Source of the DNA: Ramlibacter tataouinensis
GTDB lineage: Bacteria; Pseudomonadota; Gammaproteobacteria; Burkholderiales; Burkholderiaceae_C
DNA length: 28,512 nucleotides
Direction of reading: 5' to 3'
NCBI GenBank assembly: GCA_002427815.1
Contig: DIZF01000051.1
Coordinates: forward strand, 1 to 28,512
The notes below the pieces were generated by a model that saw nothing but the letters and a program-made list of their open reading frames with translations, was not told where the DNA came from and searched no databases. Made by a program: the position numbers and the translations under genes. Below, piece by piece: positions 1 to 8,173 of the stretch. How positions within the stretch are numbered: the first letter of the stretch is position 1; each line of letters opens with the position of its first letter.

Positions 1-25
1 GGGGCGGGGGCGGGGGCGGGGGCGG
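1..25. repeat. GGGGGC hexamer tandem repeat, G-quadruplex-prone
   Basis: Four G-runs of four or five Gs are separated by single Cs, giving about four units of GGGGGC cut off by the window edge. Runs of this spacing can form a G-quadruplex on the plus strand. The six-base unit would keep a Gly-Gly reading frame if the segment is coding. Confidence 0.6.
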
Positions 26-53
26 ACAGCGCCGCGGCGGACGCGGGCGCTGA
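1..53 (+). CDS. Possible 3' end of a Gly/Arg-rich (RGG-tail) protein, partial
   Basis: In one plus-strand frame the window opens with about eight Gly codons followed by QRRGGRGR and a TGA at 51-53. That resembles the RGG-type tail found on DEAD-box RNA helicases and RNA-binding proteins. Only 16 codons are visible, so the family cannot be named. The opposite strand offers a rival reading: an ATG at 56-54 opening an Ala/Pro-rich N-terminus that runs off the left edge. I favour the RGG tail slightly because it ends cleanly and lies in the same direction as ndk. Confidence 0.3.
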   Translation, partial: GGGGGGGGQRRGGRGR

Positions 54-162
54 CATGGCCGGTCGCCTGGCCCAAGCCAGCCAACGGTTGAGATTGCGTG
101 GCCTCGGCCCTGCGGATCGGCTGAGGCTCGCACAGCCCGGTCGCGGCGGCTGCGCCACGGGT

Positions 163-168
163 TAAAAT
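163..168 (+). promoter_or_regulatory. Possible -10 element (TAAAAT) upstream of ndk
   Basis: TAAAAT stands out in a GC-rich 200-bp gap, 85 bp before the ndk start. No convincing -35 hexamer lies 16-18 bp upstream, so this rests on the -10 match and position only. The rest of the 54-253 gap shows nothing else recognisable. Confidence 0.3.
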
Positions 169-253
169 TCGAAGCTTTGCCGAACTTTTGCACTCGCATC
201 CGGCCTAACCGACCGGGGCGCAAGCCTCACCCCTTCAAGCTCAGGAAATCCAC

Positions 254-679
254 ATGGCTACCGAACGCACCCTCTCCATCATCAAGCCCGACGCCGTGGC
301 CAAGAACGTGATCGGCCAGATCTACGCCCGTTTCGAGGCCGCCGGCCTGAAGATCATCGCGGCCCGGATGGCCCACCTCTCGCGCGGCGAGGCCGAACAG
401 TTCTACGCCGTCCACAAGGAACGTCCCTTTTTCAAGGACCTGGTGGAGTTCATGATTTCCGGCCCGGTGATGATCCAGGTGCTCGAAGGCGAGAACGCGA
501 TCCTGAAGAATCGGGAACTGATGGGCGCCACCGACCCGAAGAAGGCTGCCCCTGGCACCATCCGCGCCGACTTTGCCGACAGCATCGACGCCAACGCGGT
601 GCACGGTTCCGACGCGCTGGAAACCGCCAAGGTGGAAGTGGGCTTCTTCTTCGCCGGCATGAACGTGTATTCCCGATAG
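254..679 (+). CDS. ndk: Nucleoside diphosphate kinase
   Basis: Ndk transfers the gamma-phosphate of NTPs (mainly ATP) to NDPs through a phosphohistidine, balancing cytoplasmic (d)NTP pools. The 141-aa length is standard. The N-terminal strand with IIKPDAV (residues 9-15, Lys11) and the active-site motif NAVHGSD with His117 are intact, and the protein ends in the usual FFFAGMNVYSR-type tail. The ATG is preceded by AGGAAA at 243-248, five bases upstream. The gene is the first of a long plus-strand run and is separated from rlmN by a structured GC-rich repeat. The ndk-rlmN order is widely conserved in proteobacteria. Confidence 0.97.
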   Translation: MATERTLSIIKPDAVAKNVIGQIYARFEAAGLKIIAARMAHLSRGEAEQFYAVHKERPFFKDLVEFMISGPVMIQVLEGENAILKNRELMGATDPKKAAPGTIRADFADSIDANAVHGSDALETAKVEVGFFFAGMNVYSR

Positions 680-684
680 CATGT

Positions 685-755
685 GGCCCCCACGCTCCAC
701 TGCGTTTCGCTGCCCCGCCAGGGGGCCCGGACGCGCCTGGGGCGGCCCGGCGCTG
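685..755. repeat. GC-rich dispersed intergenic repeat with inverted arms
   Basis: The ndk-rlmN gap holds GGCCCCC (685-691) and its complement GGGGGCC (721-727), a compact CCCC/GGGG hairpin (713-724), then TGGGGCGGCCCGGCGCT (738-754). The last 17 bases recur exactly at 17040-17056. From memory, elements of this look are common between genes in Comamonadaceae. It may end ndk transcripts or be a REP-like element. No T-run follows. Confidence 0.5.
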
Positions 756-778
756 CGTCCGTCGGGTAGTTTCACGCG

Positions 779-1927
779 ATGAGCGCCAATCTTCTCGACT
801 TCGACCTGGAGGGTCTGGCTGTCTTCTGCGAGGGCCTGGGTGAAAAGCGCTTTCGCGCGACACAGCTGTTTCGCTGGATCCACCAGCGCGGCGTGAGCGA
901 CTTCGACCAGATGAGCGACCTGGCGAAGTCGTTCCGCGAAAAGCTCAAGGCCAGTGCCCGCATCGAGTGCCCGCCGGTCATTTCCCGGCACGAGTCCACC
1001 GACGGCACCATCAAGTGGCTGTTCGACGTGGGCAACGGCAATGCCGTGGAAGCGGTGTTCATTCCCGAGGACGACCGCGGCACGCTTTGTGTCTCGTCGC
1101 AGGCGGGCTGCGCTGTGGGGTGCCGCTTCTGCTCCACCGGCCACCAGGGCTTCTCGCGCAACCTCACGACCGGCGAGATCGTGGCCCAGCTCTGGTTCGC
1201 CGAGCATTTCCTGCGCCAGCGCCTGCACTCCCAGGAGCGGGTGATCTCCAACGTGGTGATGATGGGGATGGGGGAGCCGCTGCAGAACTATTCGGCGCTG
1301 GTGCCGGCGTTGCGGGTGATGCTGGACGACCACGGCTATGGCCTGTCCCGGCGCCGCGTGACGGTGTCCACCTCGGGCATGGTGCGCATGATGGACCGGC
1401 TGGGACGGGATTGCCCGGTGGCATTGGCCGTGTCGCTGCATGCGCCCAACGACGAACTGCGCGACAACCTGGTACCCCTGAACCGCAAGCATGGACTGGC
1501 GGACCTGCTGGACGCCTGCAACCGCTACCTGGAACACGCACCGCGCGACTTCATCACCTTCGAATACTGCATGCTCGAAGGCGTGAACGATCAGCCCGAA
1601 CAGGCCCGCCAGCTGGTCGACCTGCTGCAACACCACGGTGGCCGGGGCGTGTCGTGCAAGGTCAATCTCATACCCTTCAATCCGTTCCCGCAGTCGGGAC
1701 TGACGCGTTCGCCCCACAAACAGGTGCTGGCCTTTGCGAAAATCCTCAGCGATGCTGGTATTGTCACCACTGTGCGCAAAACCAGAGGGGACGACATAGA
1801 TGCCGCCTGCGGCCAGCTGGCCGGCGACGTCCAGGACCGCACCCGCGTGGGCGTACGCATCGCCCAGCAACGCACCGTGATGCTCAAACAGGTGCCGGCC
1901 CTGGCGCCCGGTGCGAAGGAGAACTGA
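779..1927 (+). CDS. rlmN: Dual-specificity 23S rRNA/tRNA C2-adenine methyltransferase
   Basis: This radical SAM enzyme methylates C2 of A2503 in 23S rRNA and of A37 in some tRNAs, using a methylated cysteine intermediate. The 382-aa protein has the N-terminal helical region (1-90), the 4Fe-4S motif CAVGCRFC (Cys111, 115, 118) and the SAM-binding GMGEP motif (residues 163-167). The C-terminal DIDAACGQL motif supplies Cys344 as the likely methyl-carrying cysteine. Mismatch-tolerance and translational-fidelity roles are known for the family. The ATG at 779 has only a weak Shine-Dalgarno (GGGTAG about ten bases upstream). The pilW gene follows four bases after the stop, consistent with one operon. 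Confidence 0.97.
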   Translation: MSANLLDFDLEGLAVFCEGLGEKRFRATQLFRWIHQRGVSDFDQMSDLAKSFREKLKASARIECPPVISRHESTDGTIKWLFDVGNGNAVEAVFIPEDDRGTLCVSSQAGCAVGCRFCSTGHQGFSRNLTTGEIVAQLWFAEHFLRQRLHSQERVISNVVMMGMGEPLQNYSALVPALRVMLDDHGYGLSRRRVTVSTSGMVRMMDRLGRDCPVALAVSLHAPNDELRDNLVPLNRKHGLADLLDACNRYLEHAPRDFITFEYCMLEGVNDQPEQARQLVDLLQHHGGRGVSCKVNLIPFNPFPQSGLTRSPHKQVLAFAKILSDAGIVTTVRKTRGDDIDAACGQLAGDVQDRTRVGVRIAQQRTVMLKQVPALAPGAKEN

Positions 1928-1931
1928 AACC

Positions 1932-2759
1932 ATGACAAGGTCCGCCGCGAGGACGTGGGACCCCAGGCTTTGCCTCGCCTGGGTGGCCCTGGCCTGGGCC
2001 GTGCTGACGGCCTTGGGCGGTTGCGCATCGACGCCGGGCGGGGCCGCGCCGTCTCACGACATCGTGACCGAGTCCGACGAGCCCGATGCGCGCAGGCGCG
2101 CCCGCATCCGGATGGAACTGGCAGTCGGCTATTTCGAACAGGGCCAGACCACCGTCGCGCTCGACGAGCTGAAGCAGGTGATCGCGAGCGATCCGACCTT
2201 TCCCGATGCGTACAACCTGCGCGGGCTGATCTACATGCGTCTCAACGACATGGGTCAGGCCGAGGACAGCTTTCGCCGCGCGGTGGCGCTCAACCCGCGC
2301 GATCCCAATGTGCAGCACAACTACGGCTGGCTGCTGTGCCAGCAGGCTCGTTACGACGAATCGCAGCGCGCCTTCGATGTCGCCATGGCCAACCCGCTCT
2401 ATACCGGACGCGCCAAGACCCTGATGGCCCAGGGCGTGTGCCAGGCGAAGGCCGGCCGCACCGACGAGGCCGAGCGCAGTCTGGCTCGCTCCTACGAGCT
2501 GGACGCCGGCAATCCCATCACCGGATACAACCTGGCGAAACTGCTGTACCAGCGCGCGGACTACACCCGTGCCCGGTTCTACATCCGGCGCCTGAACAAC
2601 AGCGAACTGGCGAATGCCGAAAGCTTGTGGCTCGGCATCAAGATCGAGCGGCGCCTGAACGACCAGCTTGCCGTGCGACAGCTGGGGGAGCAGCTGCGCA
2701 AGCGGTTTGCCCAATCCCGCGAGGCCACTGCGTTCGAACGGGGGGCCTTCGATGATTGA
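1932..2759 (+). CDS. pilW: Type IV pilus biogenesis/stability lipoprotein PilW (PilF), TPR protein
   Basis: This is an outer-membrane lipoprotein pilotin that helps assemble or localise the PilQ secretin. It is 275 aa with a hydrophobic signal (residues 12-30) and a lipobox ending LGGC (lipidated Cys31). TPR helices run from about 58 to 230, including the VQHNYGWLLCQQARYDES repeat typical of PilF/PilW. ATG 1932 was chosen because AAGGAGAA (1916-1923) lies eight bases upstream and the lipoprotein signal starts there; a GTG at 1911 would put extra charged residues in front. The end overlaps rodZ by 8 bp, so translation is probably coupled. The position between rlmN and rodZ/ispG is the usual one for pilF/pilW in beta- and gammaproteobacteria. 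Confidence 0.93.
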   Translation: MTRSAARTWDPRLCLAWVALAWAVLTALGGCASTPGGAAPSHDIVTESDEPDARRRARIRMELAVGYFEQGQTTVALDELKQVIASDPTFPDAYNLRGLIYMRLNDMGQAEDSFRRAVALNPRDPNVQHNYGWLLCQQARYDESQRAFDVAMANPLYTGRAKTLMAQGVCQAKAGRTDEAERSLARSYELDAGNPITGYNLAKLLYQRADYTRARFYIRRLNNSELANAESLWLGIKIERRLNDQLAVRQLGEQLRKRFAQSREATAFERGAFDD

Positions 2760-3687
2760 GGCCTGGGTCGAAGACGCCAGCGGTCCTGCTGCCCAACCGG
2801 CGCCGGTCAACGACACGCTGACGGCCGGGGCCATCCTGCATCAGGCGCGTGAAGCGGCGGGCCTGCACGTGGCGGCGCTGGCTGTCTCGCTCAAGGTGCC
2901 GGTGCGCAAGCTCGAGGCCCTGGAGAGCGACCACTACGAACTGTTGTCCGACGCCGTTTTTGTGCGGGCGCTGGCCTCCAGTGTGTGCCGCACCCTGAAG
3001 ATCGACCCCCAGCCCGTGCTCGACCGCCTGCCGCAAACCACCGCGCCTCGCCTGATCCATGACAGCGACGGGCTCAATGCCCCTTTCCGCGGACCCAGGG
3101 ACAGCGCGGCGCCGGGCTGGCCCGCACAGTTTTCGAAGCCCGTGCTCCTGTCTGTTTTTGGCCTGCTGCTCGGCGCACTGGTCCTGATCCTGCTGCCCCG
3201 CGTGCAGCAAGAGGACGGCTCGGCGAAGGAGGCCACGATCGCGGACGCGGGCTCGCCGGTGCCCGAAGCATTGGAGGTGCCCGCGCCGGAACGGGTGACG
3301 CCGCCGCCCCTGGCCGCACCGTCGCCGGCCTCCCTGACGATGGCCGCGCCGGGACCCGCCGCCAACGCTCCCGCAGTCTTGAGTGTCCCTGCGGCAGCGC
3401 ACGCTCCCGTGGCTCCCATTGTCGAGGCGACGGCTGCCGCCGTGCCCGCCAGCGGCATCGTGCTGTTCCGCGCCAAGGCCGCCTCCTGGGTGGAAGTGAC
3501 CGACGCCAAGGGTGTGGTTGCGCTCAGGAAACTGCTGGCAGCCGGCGAGGCGGGTGCCGCCTCGGGTGCGATGCCGTTGCAGGTCACGGTGGGCAGGGTC
3601 GACGTCACCGAGGTCGAGGTGCGCGGCAAACCCTTCGATCTGCGGCCCGTGTCGCGCGACAACGTGGCCCGCTTCGAGGTGAAATGA
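2752..3687 (+). CDS. rodZ: RodZ-like helix-turn-helix membrane protein (DUF4115)
   Basis: RodZ links the MreB cytoskeleton to the cell-wall elongation machinery. The 311-aa protein shows the RodZ layout. A cytoplasmic Xre-type HTH spans about 23-85 (AILHQAREAAGLHVAALA, then FVRALASSVCRTL). One TM helix lies near 130-149 (VLLSVFGLLLGALVLILL). A Pro/Ala-rich periplasmic linker covers about 165-235. The C-terminal beta domain (about 236-311) carries the SWVEVTDAKG motif of DUF4115. ATG 2752 lies inside the end of pilW behind a G-rich stretch, and the stop overlaps the ispG ATG. It is short and divergent outside the HTH and the C-terminal motif, so the symbol rests on domain order and synteny. 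Confidence 0.85.
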   Translation: MIEAWVEDASGPAAQPAPVNDTLTAGAILHQAREAAGLHVAALAVSLKVPVRKLEALESDHYELLSDAVFVRALASSVCRTLKIDPQPVLDRLPQTTAPRLIHDSDGLNAPFRGPRDSAAPGWPAQFSKPVLLSVFGLLLGALVLILLPRVQQEDGSAKEATIADAGSPVPEALEVPAPERVTPPPLAAPSPASLTMAAPGPAANAPAVLSVPAAAHAPVAPIVEATAAAVPASGIVLFRAKAASWVEVTDAKGVVALRKLLAAGEAGAASGAMPLQVTVGRVDVTEVEVRGKPFDLRPVSRDNVARFEVK

Positions 3688-4961
3688 TGGAGCCCTGCCT
3701 GCCGATCGCACCCGCGTCGCCGCAGCCGCGCCGCTCGCGCCAGGCCCGCGCGGTCTGGGGTTCGCGCGTCGTCACGATCGGCGGCGACGCTCCGGTGCGG
3801 GTGCAGTCGATGACCAATACCGACACACAGGACGCGATAGCCACCGCCATCCAGGTGAAGGAGCTCGCCATCGCGGGCTCGGAGCTGGTGCGCATCACCG
3901 TCAACACGCCCGAGGCCGCGGCGCAGGTTCCCTACATCCGCGAGCAACTCGATCGCATGGGCATCGACGTCCCGCTGATCGGCGATTTCCACTACAACGG
4001 CCATCGCCTGCTGACCGACTATCCGGACTGCGCGCAGGCCCTTTCCAAGTACCGCATCAACCCGGGTAACGTGGGCAAGGGCGACAAGCACGACCGCCAG
4101 TTCGGCCAGATGATCGAAGCGGCGGTGCGCTGGGGCAAGCCGGTGCGCATCGGGGTCAATTGGGGCAGTCTCGATCAGGAACTGCTGGCGCAGCTCATGG
4201 ACGAAAACAGCCGGCGGCCCGAGCCCTGGGACGCCAGGTCGGTCATGTACGAGGCATTGGTGACGTCGGCGCTGGAGTCGGCGCGGCGGGCGCAGGAGCT
4301 GGGGATGGACGGCGACCAGGTCATCCTGTCCTGCAAGGTCAGCGGCGTCCAGGACCTGGTTTCCGTCTACCGCGAGCTGGCGCGCCGCTGCAACTACGCG
4401 CTGCACCTGGGCCTTACCGAGGCCGGCATGGGTACGAAGGGCACGGTCGCCTCCAGCGTGGCGCTGGGCATCCTGCTGCAGGAGGGCATAGGCGACACGA
4501 TCCGCGTCTCCCTCACCCCGCAGCCCGGTGAATCGCGCACCCAGGAGGTGGTGATCGCTGCGGAAATCCTGCAGGCGCTGGGCCTGCGCAGTTTCGTGCC
4601 CAGCGTCACCGCCTGCCCGGGTTGTGGTCGAACCACCAGCACCACCTTCCAGGAACTGGCCAAGCAGATCGACGACTACCTGCGGGCGCAGATGCCGGTC
4701 TGGCGCGAGCGCTATCCGGGCGTCGAGAAGCTGCGCGTCGCGGTGATGGGCTGCATCGTCAACGGCCCCGGCGAGAGCAAGCACGCCGACATCGGCATCA
4801 GCCTGCCGGGCACCGGCGAGGCGCCTGCCGCCCCGGTCTTCATCGACGGCCAGAAGGCAGTGACCCTGCGCGGCGACAACATCGCCAACGAATTCCACCA
4901 GCTCGTCGAAAACTACATCGAAAAGCGCTTCGGCCAGACACACGCCGCCGCAGCTGCATAG
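3684..4961 (+). CDS. ispG: 4-hydroxy-3-methylbut-2-en-1-yl diphosphate synthase
   Basis: IspG (GcpE) converts 2-C-methyl-D-erythritol 2,4-cyclodiphosphate to HMBPP in the MEP isoprenoid pathway. It is a 4Fe-4S enzyme of 425 aa. A TIM barrel spans about 20-300, with VQSMTNTDTQD near 40-50 and a long insert (about 150-215) typical of proteobacterial forms. The cluster ligands are Cys311 and Cys314 (CPGCGRTTS) and Cys357 (MGCIVNGPGE), with Glu364. The ATG overlaps the rodZ stop as ATGA. A second Met directly follows, so the start could be one codon later. The hisS gene follows ten bases downstream, the same order as in E. coli. Confidence 0.97.
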   Translation: MMEPCLPIAPASPQPRRSRQARAVWGSRVVTIGGDAPVRVQSMTNTDTQDAIATAIQVKELAIAGSELVRITVNTPEAAAQVPYIREQLDRMGIDVPLIGDFHYNGHRLLTDYPDCAQALSKYRINPGNVGKGDKHDRQFGQMIEAAVRWGKPVRIGVNWGSLDQELLAQLMDENSRRPEPWDARSVMYEALVTSALESARRAQELGMDGDQVILSCKVSGVQDLVSVYRELARRCNYALHLGLTEAGMGTKGTVASSVALGILLQEGIGDTIRVSLTPQPGESRTQEVVIAAEILQALGLRSFVPSVTACPGCGRTTSTTFQELAKQIDDYLRAQMPVWRERYPGVEKLRVAVMGCIVNGPGESKHADIGISLPGTGEAPAAPVFIDGQKAVTLRGDNIANEFHQLVENYIEKRFGQTHAAAAA

Positions 4962-4971
4962 CAAGAACGTC

Positions 4972-6255
4972 ATGGCCGAGAAAATCAATGCCGTCAAAGG
5001 CATGAACGACATCATGCCGCCCGATTCGGCGCGCTGGGAGTGGCTCGAAGACAAGGTGCGCTTGCTGATGGGGCGGTACGCCTACCGCATGATCCGCACG
5101 CCGGTGGTCGAGCCGACGCAGCTCTTCGTGCGCGGGACCGGCGAGACCACCGATATCGTGGAGAAGGAGATGTACTCCTTCGAAGACCGGCTCAACGGCG
5201 AGGCCCTGACCCTGCGTCCCGAGAACACGCCGGGCGTGGTGCGCGCGGCCATCGAGCACAACCTCACTTACGACGGGGGCAAGCGCCTGTTCTACATGGG
5301 GCCGATGTTCCGGCATGAGCGCCCGCAGCGCGGCCGGTACCGCCAGTTCTACCAGCTCGGCGCCGAGGTGCTGGGATTTCCCGGTCCGGAGGTGGATGCC
5401 GAACTGATGGTGCTGGCCGACCAGCTGCTGGCCGACCTGGGCCTGCGCAACATCCGGGTCGAGCTCAACAGCCTGGGCGTTCCGACGGAGCGCAAAGCGC
5501 ATCGCGCCGCGCTGGTCGCGTACTTCGAAACTCACGCGTCGCTGCTGGATGACGACGCCCGCCGCCGCCTGCACACCAATCCGCTGCGCATCCTCGATAC
5601 CAAGAATCCCGCGATGCAGGAAGTGGTGCAGGGCGCGCCGCAATTGTTGAGTTATCTCGGTGAGGCCTCGCTCAAACACCTCGAGACCGTGCAATGCCTG
5701 CTCGATGCGTGCGGGGTCGCGTGGAAAGTCAATGCGCGGCTGGTGCGGGGACTGGACTACTACAGCCACACGGTCTTCGAATTCATCACCGACGAACTGG
5801 GGGCGCAAGGCACGCTGTGCGGCGGCGGTCGCTACGACGGCCTGTTCGAGGTGCTGGGCGGCAAGCCCACGCCGGCCGTCGGCTGGGGCATGGGGCTGGA
5901 GCGGGTGCTGGAACTGGTCGCGCAGCAGGCCGGCGCCGTGGCCTTGCCGCCTCCCGACGCGTATGCGGTGATTCCGATGGTGCAGGCGCTGCCGGTCGCG
6001 ATGAAGACATTGCAGACGTTGCGCGCGGCCGGTGTGAGTGTGCAGATGCACGCGGGCGCAGCCGAGGGCATGGGCAGCATGAAATCCCAGTTCAAGAAAG
6101 CCGACGCGAGCGGCGCGCGCTACGCGCTGATTTTCGGCGCCGACGAGCTGGCCCAGGGCGTCGTGACCGTCAAGTCGCTGCGCGACGGCGTGGGCGCGCA
6201 GGTCCAGCGGCCGCTGGCCGAGCCGGCGGCCTGGGCGGCCGCTCTGCGGGCCTAA
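4972..6255 (+). CDS. hisS: Histidyl-tRNA synthetase
   Basis: This class II aminoacyl-tRNA synthetase charges tRNA-His. The 427-aa length is standard. Motif 1 lies in the first 60 residues. Motif 2 spans FRHERPQRGRYRQFYQ (113-128). The histidine-specific signatures RGLDYYSHTVFEF (259-271) and GGGRYDG (284-290) are present, and the C-terminal anticodon-binding domain covers about 335-427. It is distinct from hisZ later in the window, which lacks the anticodon domain. The ATG follows ispG by ten bases with no strong Shine-Dalgarno. TACAAT at 6257-6262, just past the stop, resembles a -10 element for the next gene, but no -35 is visible. Confidence 0.97.
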   Translation: MAEKINAVKGMNDIMPPDSARWEWLEDKVRLLMGRYAYRMIRTPVVEPTQLFVRGTGETTDIVEKEMYSFEDRLNGEALTLRPENTPGVVRAAIEHNLTYDGGKRLFYMGPMFRHERPQRGRYRQFYQLGAEVLGFPGPEVDAELMVLADQLLADLGLRNIRVELNSLGVPTERKAHRAALVAYFETHASLLDDDARRRLHTNPLRILDTKNPAMQEVVQGAPQLLSYLGEASLKHLETVQCLLDACGVAWKVNARLVRGLDYYSHTVFEFITDELGAQGTLCGGGRYDGLFEVLGGKPTPAVGWGMGLERVLELVAQQAGAVALPPPDAYAVIPMVQALPVAMKTLQTLRAAGVSVQMHAGAAEGMGSMKSQFKKADASGARYALIFGADELAQGVVTVKSLRDGVGAQVQRPLAEPAAWAAALRA

Positions 6256-6292
6256 CTACAATCGCAGGCTCCTGACAGGACAACACGACACC

Positions 6293-6985
6293 ATGGCAAA
6301 ACAACTCGACCTCGAAGAACAGGAGCAGCTTGCCGAGATCAAGCACTTCTGGAACGAGTACGGCAACCTCATCACGTGGGCGATGATCGTGGTTTTCGGC
6401 TCGATCGCAGCCTGGAACGGCTGGCAGTATTGGCAGCGCACGCAGGCGGCCCAGGCTGCCGCCATGTACGACGAGGTCGAGCGCGCGGCCCAAGCCGGGG
6501 ATTCGGCCAGGGTCGAGCGTGCTTTTTCTGACATGAAGGACAAGTTCGGCCGCACCACCTATGCGCAGCAGGCCGGTTTGCTCACGGCGGCCATGATGGA
6601 GGACAAGGGCAACACCGAGGCGGCCAAAACCACTCTCGGCTGGGTGGCCGAGAAGGCCTCCGACGAGGGCTACCAGGCCGTGGCCCGGCTGAGGCTGGCC
6701 AGCGTCCTGATGGAAGCCAAGGCCTACGACGAGGCGCTCAAGCAATTGGCCGCGGACTTCCCGAGGGAGTTCGCGCCCATGGTGGCGGACCGCCGCGGCG
6801 ACATCTACAACCTGCAGGGCAAGAAGGCCGAAGCCAGGACCGAGTACGAAAAGGCCTACAAGGGTCTCGACGAACGGGCCGAGTACCGGCGCCTGGTCGA
6901 AGTCAAGCTCAGTGCGCTGGGCGTCGATCCGAAACAGCTGGGTGCCCCGGTGACGCCGGCGACCGTCGCGGGCGCCAAACCATGA
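6293..6985 (+). CDS. yfgM: YfgM-like periplasmic TPR protein, membrane anchored
   Basis: YfgM of E. coli is an inner-membrane protein whose periplasmic TPR domain associates with the SecYEG translocon and PpiD and assists envelope protein folding. This 230-aa homologue has a short acidic cytoplasmic N-terminus, one TM helix (about 24-44), then helical TPR repeats (about 50-215) with alanine-rich turns. The start ATG is set by the N-terminal pattern MAKQLDLEEQEQL, which is typical of the family. An AGGA lies 12 bases upstream, a rather long spacing. The end overlaps bamB as ATGA. The hisS-yfgM-bamB-der order supports the assignment. Confidence 0.9.
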   Translation: MAKQLDLEEQEQLAEIKHFWNEYGNLITWAMIVVFGSIAAWNGWQYWQRTQAAQAAAMYDEVERAAQAGDSARVERAFSDMKDKFGRTTYAQQAGLLTAAMMEDKGNTEAAKTTLGWVAEKASDEGYQAVARLRLASVLMEAKAYDEALKQLAADFPREFAPMVADRRGDIYNLQGKKAEARTEYEKAYKGLDERAEYRRLVEVKLSALGVDPKQLGAPVTPATVAGAKP

Positions 6986-8136
6986 TGCGGCACTCATTTC
7001 GCACCACTGTGGCGCTGTGCGCCATCGCCGTCGCGGCCGGGCTGGCCGGATGTTCGCTCCTGCCTTCCGGCTTTGGCGGCGGCGCCGAAAAGCCCAAGCC
7101 TGCCGAGTTGCCGCCCAACGCCGCCCTGATCGCGGTCCGGCCGGCCTGGACGGCGCGCGTGGGCGAAGTCAACCTGCAACTCACGGTGAACGTCAGCGGC
7201 GGCACGATCACCGCGGCCAGCAGCGACGGCACGGTGGCCGCGATCGACGCGGCGACCGGTCGCGACATCTGGCGCGCCAGTGTCGGCGGCCCGCTCGCGG
7301 CGGGCGTCGGCGGCGACGGCAAACTGGCGGCCGTGGTGACAAGCGCCAATGAGCTGGTCGCGCTGTCCGGCGGCAAGGAGGCCTGGCGCCAGAAGCTGCC
7401 CGCCGTCGCCTACACCGCCCCCTTCGTGGCGGGCGCGCGGGTGTTCGTTCTCACCGCCGACCGCGCCGTCACGGCGTTCGATGGCCGGACCGGTCGCAAG
7501 CTGTGGACCCAGCAGCGACCGGGCGAGCCGCTGGTGCTGCGCCACTCCGGAGTGATGCTGGCAGTGGGTGACACGCTGGTGGTCGGCCTGTCGGGCCGCA
7601 TGGCGGGGCTCGATCCGCTCACGGGCCTGGTGCGCTGGGAAGCGCCGCTGGCAACGCCCCGCGGCATCAACGACGTGGAGCGCCTGGTCGACCTGGTGGG
7701 CAGTGTCAGCCGGGTCGGCAACTCGGTTTGCGCCCGCGCCTTCCAGGCCAGCGTCGGTTGCGTCGATGCCAGCCGCGGCGTGGTGCTGTGGACCCAACCC
7801 GCCAATGGGACCGAGGGCGTCCACGGCGACGACCGGTTCGTGTTCGGCACCGAGGCCGACGGCAAGGTGATCGCCTGGAAGCGCGAGAACGGCGAACGCG
7901 CATGGGTCAGCGACCGGCTCCAGTACCGCGGTCTGACGGCTCCGCTGGCCCTGGGTCGCTCGGTCGTGATCGGCGACAACACCGGGCTGGTGCACATGCT
8001 GTCGCGCGAGGACGGCACTCCCCTGAACCGCCTGACCACGGACGGGTCGCCCGTGGTGGCTGCGCCCGTGCTCGCCGGCAACACGCTGGTGGTGGTCACG
8101 CGCAGTGGTGGCATCTACGGCTTTGTGCCGGAATGA
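6982..8136 (+). CDS. bamB: Outer membrane assembly lipoprotein BamB
   Basis: BamB is a beta-propeller lipoprotein of the BAM complex that inserts outer-membrane beta-barrels. It is 384 aa. The signal peptide ends in the lipobox LAGC (lipidated Cys24). A proline-rich stretch follows, then eight-bladed PQQ-like repeats with recurring AIDAATGRDIWR, AFDGRTGRKLWT and GLDPLTGLVRWE motifs. The C-terminus GIYGFVPE is family-like. The start overlaps the yfgM stop as ATGATG; either of the two tandem Met codons could initiate. The der gene follows 37 bp later and the four-gene order matches E. coli. Confidence 0.95.
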   Translation: MMRHSFRTTVALCAIAVAAGLAGCSLLPSGFGGGAEKPKPAELPPNAALIAVRPAWTARVGEVNLQLTVNVSGGTITAASSDGTVAAIDAATGRDIWRASVGGPLAAGVGGDGKLAAVVTSANELVALSGGKEAWRQKLPAVAYTAPFVAGARVFVLTADRAVTAFDGRTGRKLWTQQRPGEPLVLRHSGVMLAVGDTLVVGLSGRMAGLDPLTGLVRWEAPLATPRGINDVERLVDLVGSVSRVGNSVCARAFQASVGCVDASRGVVLWTQPANGTEGVHGDDRFVFGTEADGKVIAWKRENGERAWVSDRLQYRGLTAPLALGRSVVIGDNTGLVHMLSREDGTPLNRLTTDGSPVVAAPVLAGNTLVVVTRSGGIYGFVPE

Positions 8137-8173
8137 GTCAGGCGCGGCCACGGCACCGGACAGGTGAACGGCT

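Noticed and set aside
227..1933. A 568-codon open frame on the minus strand across ndk and rlmN
   Set aside because: It lies antisense to two unmistakable genes, is rich in His/Gly/Ala as expected from the complement of high-GC codons, and has no recognisable motif.
2934..5054. A 706-codon minus-strand frame antisense to rodZ, ispG and the hisS start
   Set aside because: Long antisense frames are expected at this GC content. Composition is a shadow of the sense genes and no domain is visible.
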